Assembly (NCBI RefSeq): GCF_003123685.1
Contig: NZ_QCYJ01000137.1
Span: forward strand, 62,001-126,000
From: Nocardia aurea
Lineage (GTDB): Bacteria; Actinomycetota; Actinomycetes; Mycobacteriales; Mycobacteriaceae
Reading direction: 5' to 3'
Length of the DNA: 64,000 nt
Of the stretch, positions 59,023-64,000 are shown piece after piece. How positions within the stretch are numbered: position 1 is the stretch's first letter; every line of letters starts with the position of its first letter. The notes under the pieces were generated by a model that worked only from the letters and a program-made list of their open reading frames with translations, was not told the origin of the DNA and ran no database searches. The translations under genes and the position numbers were made by a program.

Positions 59023-61175
59023 GGGGTGACCTTTCGATCCTGGGAGGTGAGGCGTTCGATCGCGACCGGCACGGCGGTCATCGTCGGCATCGCGTTGATC
59101 GCCTGTGTTCCGTCACGAGTTCCGATGAGCACGTTGACATTCACGCCGAACGACCGGCCCTGCCCGATGCTGCCGAAGCAGTGCGTCATCGACACCGTGC
59201 CGCGCGCGAGGGTGCGGTCTGCCCGCGCGGTCGTGCGCAGCAGCCCCGACACCGATCTCACGGTGATCGCCTCCCCGTCCGCGATCCCGAGCGCGGCCAG
59301 GTCGTCCGGGTGCAGCGCCGCGGGATTGGCCCCGCCTGGCACCAGCCCCGGTACCCCGGTGCCGGTCGAGTTAATCGCCTCGCGGATACGCCGGACCGTC
59401 AGCCGCCACGGAAAATCGCCGGATACGGCCCGTTCCGTCAGCGCGGCACGCAATTCGGCGCGCACGTCGCCCGGCATCAGAGTCAATCGGTGACCGCCAC
59501 CGTCCGCGCCGGGCGGGCCGACGACGCTTTCGAGGCGCCTGGCGCGCAATCCGTGCGGGGCCTCGGTGAGATCGTCGAATCGCACCCGTCCGCGCTCGGC
59601 GGTCATCGCGAGCAACTGCTCGGCACTCGGCGGTGCGGCGGGGTCGAGGATCCGCCCCGCGAATTTCACCGGCTGCCCGGACGCGGTCGCAAGGTCGAGG
59701 AAGAACCGCCAGTCCTCGACCACACCGGGTGGCGGTGTGAGCACCGGGGGCGTGTATTGGGCGAACGGTTCGGGGAAGAACGGTTCCATGATCGCGGTGT
59801 GGTCGGCGCGCTCGTACATCGTGGTCGGCGCGATGACGTAGTGGGCCAGTGCCGCGGTGTCCGACATTCTCGGATCGACGCAGACCAGCAGATCCAGTGA
59901 GCGCAGCGCGCGCAACGTCCGGTCGCGATCCGGCAGCGCGGCCGCCGGATTCCCTCCGGACACGATCAGCGCGCGCACCCGATCCGGGCCCGGTTCGAGA
60001 ATCTCGTCTGCCAGGATGCCGGACGGCAATTCGCCCCGGATCGCACGGATTCCCCCGATCCGGCTGCGGAACCCGCGCTCGTAGGCCCGGCTCGGACCGA
60101 CCGCCTCGGCGCGGGCCGGACCCGACCGGTTCAGCACGGCCCGATCGTCGGCGGGTTCCCCCTCGCGCAGGTACCGTCCGCACACCACGTTCAGCACGGC
60201 CACGAGGTGTTCGGCGAGATTCGAGTGCGGGCCCATGCACAGCCCCGTGCCGGTGGTCGCCATCCCGCGCGGGCCGTGCGCGAACATGCGAGCCGCCAGC
60301 CGCGTCTGGTCCGGGTGCACACCGCAGATCCGTTGCACGAGGGTGGGAGTCACTTCGATCACCGCGGCCGCGAGCGCGGGCAGATCCTCGGCGTGGCGGG
60401 CGCAGAATTCCCGATCGTGGCGGCCCTCGGCGAGGATCACATTCAGGATGCCCGCGAACAGCACCGCGTCGGTGCCGGGTTTCGGGGCCAGGTGCAGATC
60501 GGCGAGCGCCGCGGTCTCGCTACGCCGGGGATCGACGACGATGAGCCGCAACCCTCGTGCGCGCGCTTCCCGCAGGGTGACCGACGGATTCTGCACCACG
60601 GCGCCGTCCCCGTCGCCGCCGTTGCCGGAGACGACAGGGTTGGTGCCGGCCAGCAGCCACACATCCGCGTCGGCCAAGCGTTGGCGGCCCCCGAGGTAGG
60701 TGCCCATCCGTTCGGCGACAACCCATTTCGCGGATTGATCGATGGTCATGGTGGAGAACAGCTTGTGCGATCCGGTACCGCGGAACCAGGCACGCGCCAT
60801 CGGCGGCGTCAGCGCGGCGAAGTTCTGCTGGGTACCCATGAACAGCGCGACCGCGTCGGGACCGTACCGCGCGACGATGGCCCGCAGCCGGGCGGCGATA
60901 TCGTCGACCGCCGCGCCGAAGGCCACGGGGACATGGGCGCCGTCGGCGGTTCGCCGCATCGAGGTGGTCAGCCGATCCGGACCGTGCGCGAGGTCGCCCG
61001 CTCGACGGCCCTTCGGGCACGTGTAGCCGCGCGAGATCGGATGAGCGGCGTCGCCGAGGACACGCGCGATCCGCCCGTCCTCGATATCGAGGAGCACTCC
61101 GCAACTCGACGCGCACAGCCTGCAATAGGAGGTGCGCCGGACGAAATCGGGCCGCACACCCTCAGGCGTCGACAC
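59019..61175 (-). CDS. Molybdopterin oxidoreductase (DMSO-reductase family), first of a pair
   Basis: A 718-residue bis-MGD enzyme. The [4Fe-4S] ligands are Cys18, Cys21, Cys25 and Cys53 (followed by PKG). Other blocks: LLAGTNPVVSGNGGDGDG, IVVDPRRSETAALADLHLAPKPGTDAVLF, LIVSGGNPAAALPD and the C-terminal DGEAITVRSVSG and MTHCFGSIGQGRSFGVNVN. Mo-ligand region reads FSTMTIDQSAKW, with Asp but no Cys. The GTG start at 61175 overlaps the ligase end by 14 bases; GTG 61157 is possible. It is a distant homolog of the adjacent Mo enzyme. The substrate is unknown; oxygen-independent hydroxylation is a speculation. Confidence 0.88.
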   Translation of the reverse strand: MSTPEGVRPDFVRRTSYCRLCASSCGVLLDIEDGRIARVLGDAAHPISRGYTCPKGRRAGDLAHGPDRLTTSMRRTADGAHVPVAFGAAVDDIAARLRAIVARYGPDAVALFMGTQQNFAALTPPMARAWFRGTGSHKLFSTMTIDQSAKWVVAERMGTYLGGRQRLADADVWLLAGTNPVVSGNGGDGDGAVVQNPSVTLREARARGLRLIVVDPRRSETAALADLHLAPKPGTDAVLFAGILNVILAEGRHDREFCARHAEDLPALAAAVIEVTPTLVQRICGVHPDQTRLAARMFAHGPRGMATTGTGLCMGPHSNLAEHLVAVLNVVCGRYLREGEPADDRAVLNRSGPARAEAVGPSRAYERGFRSRIGGIRAIRGELPSGILADEILEPGPDRVRALIVSGGNPAAALPDRDRTLRALRSLDLLVCVDPRMSDTAALAHYVIAPTTMYERADHTAIMEPFFPEPFAQYTPPVLTPPPGVVEDWRFFLDLATASGQPVKFAGRILDPAAPPSAEQLLAMTAERGRVRFDDLTEAPHGLRARRLESVVGPPGADGGGHRLTLMPGDVRAELRAALTERAVSGDFPWRLTVRRIREAINSTGTGVPGLVPGGANPAALHPDDLAALGIADGEAITVRSVSGLLRTTARADRTLARGTVSMTHCFGSIGQGRSFGVNVNVLIGTRDGTQAINAMPTMTAVPVAIERLTSQDRKVTP

Positions 61176-62703
61176 GAGCGGAATCCACCGCGACCGCGGA
61201 GGAGGGCACCTCGGGAAAACGCTCGCGCAGCACTGTTTTCGCGAGCTTTCCGGAGAAGGTGCGCGGCAGCGGCTCCGGGAGCGCGACCGCGTGCTTGGGC
61301 CGCTTGAATCCCGCGAGGTTCTCCCCGGCAACCGAGGCGATATCGGCGACGATCGCGGCGGCGTCGCGCGTGCTGTGGAATACCACCATCGGGACCTCAC
61401 CCCAGCGGTCGTCCTTGACGCCGATGACCGCCAGATCGACCAGACCGTCGATGCTGTGCAGGACCTTCTCGATCTCGGCGGGATAGACGTTCAAGCCGCC
61501 GGAGATCAGCATGTCCTTGCTCCGGTCGACGATCTTGAGGAAGCCGCCCTCGTCCTGTAGGCCGAGATCACCGGTGCGCAGCCAGCCGTCGACCAATGTC
61601 TGCGCCGTCGCCTCGGGTTTGTTCCAGTACCCGCTCATCACGTGGTCGCCGCGCACCAGGATCTCCCCGACCTCGCCCGCGGGTGTGTCCGTACCGGGGT
61701 CACCGATCCTGACCTGTGTGCCGACCAGGGCCAGTCCCGCGAATCCGGGCCTGGTGAGGGCGTCACGGTAGTTGAGCGTCGACACCATGCCGGACGCCTC
61801 GGTCAGGCCGTAGGCCTGCGTGAGTGGGATGCCGTGCTCACGGTAGAACTCGAGCAGGTCCAGGCTGACCGGTGCGCCGCCGGTACCCGCGAAGGTGAAT
61901 TTCGCGAGGGTGCGGCGCCCGAAATCGGGGAGCTGGGCCATCCGTTCCCAGATGACGGGCACGGTCGTGGTCGCGGTCACCTGTTCGCGTTCGAAGGTGT
62001 CGAGCGCGATCTCGGGATCGAATTCCCGCAGCAGCACCATCGTCGCGCCCGGCACCAGCACCAGCTGCGTGAAGATCGACAGCACCGAGCCGGTGTACAC
62101 CAGCGGCGCGGAGCACATGACGCGGTCGCGTGCGGTGAACCCGTGACTGACGGCCTGGGCGATACCGGGCGCCATCGCGTTGCGGTGGGTGATCAGCGCG
62201 CCCTTCTGGATGCCGGTGGTGCCGGAGGTGTAGCAGATGAACGCCGGGTCGTCGCCCGCGATATCGACGACGGGCGCCGTACCCGGATCGAGAAGACCCT
62301 CGTACGGGCGGTGCGCGTCGCCGCCGATCGCGTAGGTCTCGAACTCGGCCTGTTCGGCGGCGACCTCCAGCAGTGATGCGAAGGCGTCCTCGACGATCAC
62401 CACCCGCGGCGCCGAATCCAGCACCATCGGAGCCAGTTCCCGACCGGTGAGCCGGAAATTCAACGGAACGCTGATCGCGCCGAGTTTGACGGTGGCGAGG
62501 ATGATGTGCGCGAGTTCGGGCCGGTTGAGCATCATCACGGCGACACGATCACCCTTGCGCACTCCACGCGCCGCGAGCCCGCGGGCCAGGGCGTCGGTGA
62601 CGGCGTCGACCTCGGCCCAGGACTCGGTGCGGTCACCGAACACGATGGCCTGCTGCTGCGGCCGGGTCTTGCCCCAGTACCGGGTCAGGTCCGCCAGATT
62701 CAT
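61162..62703 (-). CDS. Acyl-CoA synthetase (AMP-forming)
   Basis: A 513-residue ANL ligase: FICYTSGTTGIQKGAL (P-loop), QAYGLTEASG, GWLRTGDLG, DRSKDMLISGGLNVYPAE and the C-terminal Lys in FSGKLAKT. It differs from the other two ligases (FadD/long-chain-like N-terminus MNLADLTRYWGKTRPQQ). The ATG at 62703 is chosen for GAGGAG 5-10 bases upstream. First gene of the six-gene operon with the two Mo enzymes, FprB-like reductase, ligase and SDR; an operator candidate is 63 bases upstream. Confidence 0.9.
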   Translation of the reverse strand: MNLADLTRYWGKTRPQQQAIVFGDRTESWAEVDAVTDALARGLAARGVRKGDRVAVMMLNRPELAHIILATVKLGAISVPLNFRLTGRELAPMVLDSAPRVVIVEDAFASLLEVAAEQAEFETYAIGGDAHRPYEGLLDPGTAPVVDIAGDDPAFICYTSGTTGIQKGALITHRNAMAPGIAQAVSHGFTARDRVMCSAPLVYTGSVLSIFTQLVLVPGATMVLLREFDPEIALDTFEREQVTATTTVPVIWERMAQLPDFGRRTLAKFTFAGTGGAPVSLDLLEFYREHGIPLTQAYGLTEASGMVSTLNYRDALTRPGFAGLALVGTQVRIGDPGTDTPAGEVGEILVRGDHVMSGYWNKPEATAQTLVDGWLRTGDLGLQDEGGFLKIVDRSKDMLISGGLNVYPAEIEKVLHSIDGLVDLAVIGVKDDRWGEVPMVVFHSTRDAAAIVADIASVAGENLAGFKRPKHAVALPEPLPRTFSGKLAKTVLRERFPEVPSSAVAVDSARVDA

Positions 62704-62766
62704 CTGCACTCCTCGTCATTCATCGACCGTCGGCGCGGGTGTGACCCCACTCACGACCGCTCCCAA

Positions 62767-62787
62767 AAATCTAATACCTATAGGTTC
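62767..62787. promoter_or_regulatory. Recurrent inverted-repeat operator candidate, site 15 (ligase/Mo operon)
   Basis: Left arm AAATCTAATA and right arm CTATAGGTTC match the consensus at 14 of 20 positions. It is 63 bases upstream of the first ligase ATG. Confidence 0.6.
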
Positions 62788-62908
62788 TGTGCGCAACCCC
62801 GGTCTTCCGAACCTGCAACGCCGTTCTCGTCGCACCGAAACCACGCCCCCACAGTGATTTTCGTGAGGACGTGGCCGGTATCGAATTGTCTGTGCCGCCT
62901 CGGCGCGA

Positions 62909-64000
62909 TTACCCGCTACGCTCCGGCGAACCGAGGGCCGCGATCCGCGCGTCGTCGTAGCCCGCGATCTCGCGCAGCACCTCGACGGTGTCGGCCGCCA
63001 GGCGAGGCGGCAGATCCGGCGCGAATTTCTCACCCGCGACCCGGACGGGGCTCACCAGGAACTCGAGTTCACCCACACCGTCGTACTCCACGCGATAGGT
63101 GTTCTCCCGCGCCGTGAAATGCGGGTCGGCGAGCATATCGGTGATGCTGTTGACCGGACCGCCCGCGATCTCGTGCTCGAGGAACAATTCCACCCACTGC
63201 GCCCTGGTCCGCTCGGCGAAGATCTCCGTCAGCGCCCGCCACACGAGCTCGGCACGCGCCGAGGCGCCCTCGTCGACAGTGGTCAGGTCGACCTCGACCA
63301 GGTCCGCGCGCCCGACCGCGACCAGGAAGTTGCGCCAGAACTTCTCCACGTGCGATCCGAACAGGATCGCCTCGCCGTCCTTGGTCCGGTACGCCTCCAG
63401 GCGCGGCCAATCCGGGAGCCGCCCGTCCGGCAGCCAGGTCGGCCGAGGGATCGACCGATCCCTGTTCAGTTCCGCGTCGATCAGGTCGGGCATCCAGGCG
63501 GCGGCGATATCGATACCGGCGACCTCGATATGGGCGCCCGCGCCGGTCGCGGCGGCCTTGCGCAGCGCGGCGAGCACACCCATCGCCCCGTACGCGCCGA
63601 GTGCGTACATCGCGATCGCCGGGGTGGTCGATCCCGCCATTCCCTCGGTGGGCGGTTCGTCGGGGGTGTTCACCGTGCGCAACCCCGCGTAGGCGTCGAA
63701 CACCGGCCCGCCGGTGCCCAGGGTGCGATAGGGACCGTCGCTGCCCATGCCCGAGACCGTGCACAGCACGATCGACGGATTGACCTGCCGCAACCGCTCG
63801 TACCCCACGCCGAGCCAGTCCAGGTATCCCCCGCGCATCCCCTCGATCACCGCGTCACAGGAGCGGGCCAGATCGAGGAACGCGCGCCTACCCCTCGGAC
63901 TCCGCAGATCCAGCGACACCGATCTCTTGCCGCGGTTCCAGCGCAGGTGCATGAACGCCGGGCCGTCGGGAGCGCCGACGGCGCGACTGCCACCGACCCG
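62909..64000 (-). CDS. Family III CoA-transferase (CaiB/BaiF), partial
   Basis: At least 363 residues of a CaiB/BaiF CoA-transferase, cut at its N-terminus by the window end; the frame is open to base 64000 and the codons before the internal Met (63952) fit the family (GGPAF-like lead into NRGKRSVSLDLRSPRGR). Also visible: GMGSDGPYRTLGTGGPVFDAYAGL, GRLPDWPRLEAY, and the C-terminal DPHFTARENTYRVEYDGVG. It lies upstream of the ligase/Mo operon with a 205-base gap containing an operator candidate, so it is a separate unit or ends just before that promoter. Confidence 0.88.
   Translation of the reverse strand, partial: RVGGSRAVGAPDGPAFMHLRWNRGKRSVSLDLRSPRGRRAFLDLARSCDAVIEGMRGGYLDWLGVGYERLRQVNPSIVLCTVSGMGSDGPYRTLGTGGPVFDAYAGLRTVNTPDEPPTEGMAGSTTPAIAMYALGAYGAMGVLAALRKAAATGAGAHIEVAGIDIAAAWMPDLIDAELNRDRSIPRPTWLPDGRLPDWPRLEAYRTKDGEAILFGSHVEKFWRNFLVAVGRADLVEVDLTTVDEGASARAELVWRALTEIFAERTRAQWVELFLEHEIAGGPVNSITDMLADPHFTARENTYRVEYDGVGELEFLVSPVRVAGEKFAPDLPPRLAADTVEVLREIAGYDDARIAALGSPERSG

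Noticed and set aside
59019..61400. Extended 793-residue version of the first Mo enzyme
   Set aside because: The first 75 codons overlap the ligase gene and lack family features; the Fe-S motif starts soon after the GTG at 61175.
19736..62908. KstR or KstR2 operators controlling the mce operon and steroid-like genes
   Set aside because: I found neither a TNNAACNNGTTNNA palindrome nor AAGCAAG-NN-CTTGCTT in the promoters I inspected; the repeats present are different in both arms and spacing.
1961..62908. Long open frames on the opposite strand of real genes (for example opposite the mce genes, Mo enzymes and ligases)
   Set aside because: They are high-GC shadow frames with Arg/Pro/Ala-rich, motif-free translations; the strand given has family motifs and start-stop coupling.
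1..64000. Mobile elements, integrases, CRISPR arrays, tRNA or rRNA genes
   Set aside because: No transposase or integrase motif, no spaced direct repeats and no cloverleaf or rRNA-like sequence was seen. The recurrent 21-bp repeats are single promoter sites, not an array.

Overview
The window looks like a chromosomal segment of a high-GC mycolic-acid actinomycete, most likely Nocardia or a close relative in Nocardiaceae. This is inferred from gene content: a complete Mce lipid-import operon, a conservon (cvn) locus, a MshD-like double GNAT, a mycofactocin-type SDR, an FprB-type ferredoxin-NADP reductase, and GTG/TTG starts with many ATGA/GTGA stop-start overlaps. I saw no rRNA, tRNA, CRISPR array, transposase or phage gene.

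Layout. 1-1.9 kb: tautomerase, NmrA-like reductase, a crotonase remnant and a small membrane protein. 2-6.6 kb (minus): a Liv-type ABC importer whose two permeases and one ATPase are fused in one protein. 7.3-11.0 kb (plus): conservon cvnABC followed by a decayed cvnD. 11.0-19.7 kb (minus): yrbEA-yrbEB-mceABCDEF plus an Mce-associated protein. 20-64 kb: a large acyl-CoA catabolic region made of about a dozen short transcription units. It holds three intact acyl-CoA ligases, crotonases (two intact, the others damaged), one acyl-CoA dehydrogenase, three thiolase-fold proteins, six SDRs, two aldehyde dehydrogenases, two family III CoA-transferases (one a double-domain fusion, one cut by the window end), a Rieske oxygenase with its reductase, an SDR-ferredoxin-P450 operon, two molybdopterin oxidoreductases with an FprB-type reductase, an F420-type LLM oxidoreductase, an Ltp/DUF35 pair, an alpha/beta hydrolase and four TetR regulators.

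How the genes may work together. The gene set fits uptake of a lipid-like or alicyclic/terpenoid/steroid-like substrate (Mce and/or Liv systems), oxygenation (Rieske, P450, perhaps Mo enzymes), oxidation of alcohol and aldehyde groups (SDRs, ALDHs), CoA activation, and beta-oxidation or retro-aldol cleavage. The substrate cannot be read from the sequence.

Two regulatory patterns stand out. First, a roughly 21-bp inverted repeat (arms near TAAYCTWATG and CATTAGGTTA) recurs at about 15 places, almost all just upstream of a catabolic unit and also upstream of the Liv operon. It looks like the operator of one local regulon and does not match the KstR or KstR2 consensus. Second, the mce operon and the SDR-ferredoxin-P450 operon share a nearly identical promoter block (24 of 25 bases) at the same distance and orientation from their first genes, which suggests they are co-expressed and act on one substrate.

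Several genes are damaged: the crotonase remnant at 1.3 kb, cvnD, a crotonase with a one-base deletion at 36.9 kb, a crotonase with a late amber codon at 51.4 kb, and an SDR that lost its NAD-binding half at 52.2 kb. Read errors could explain the single-base cases but not the deletions.
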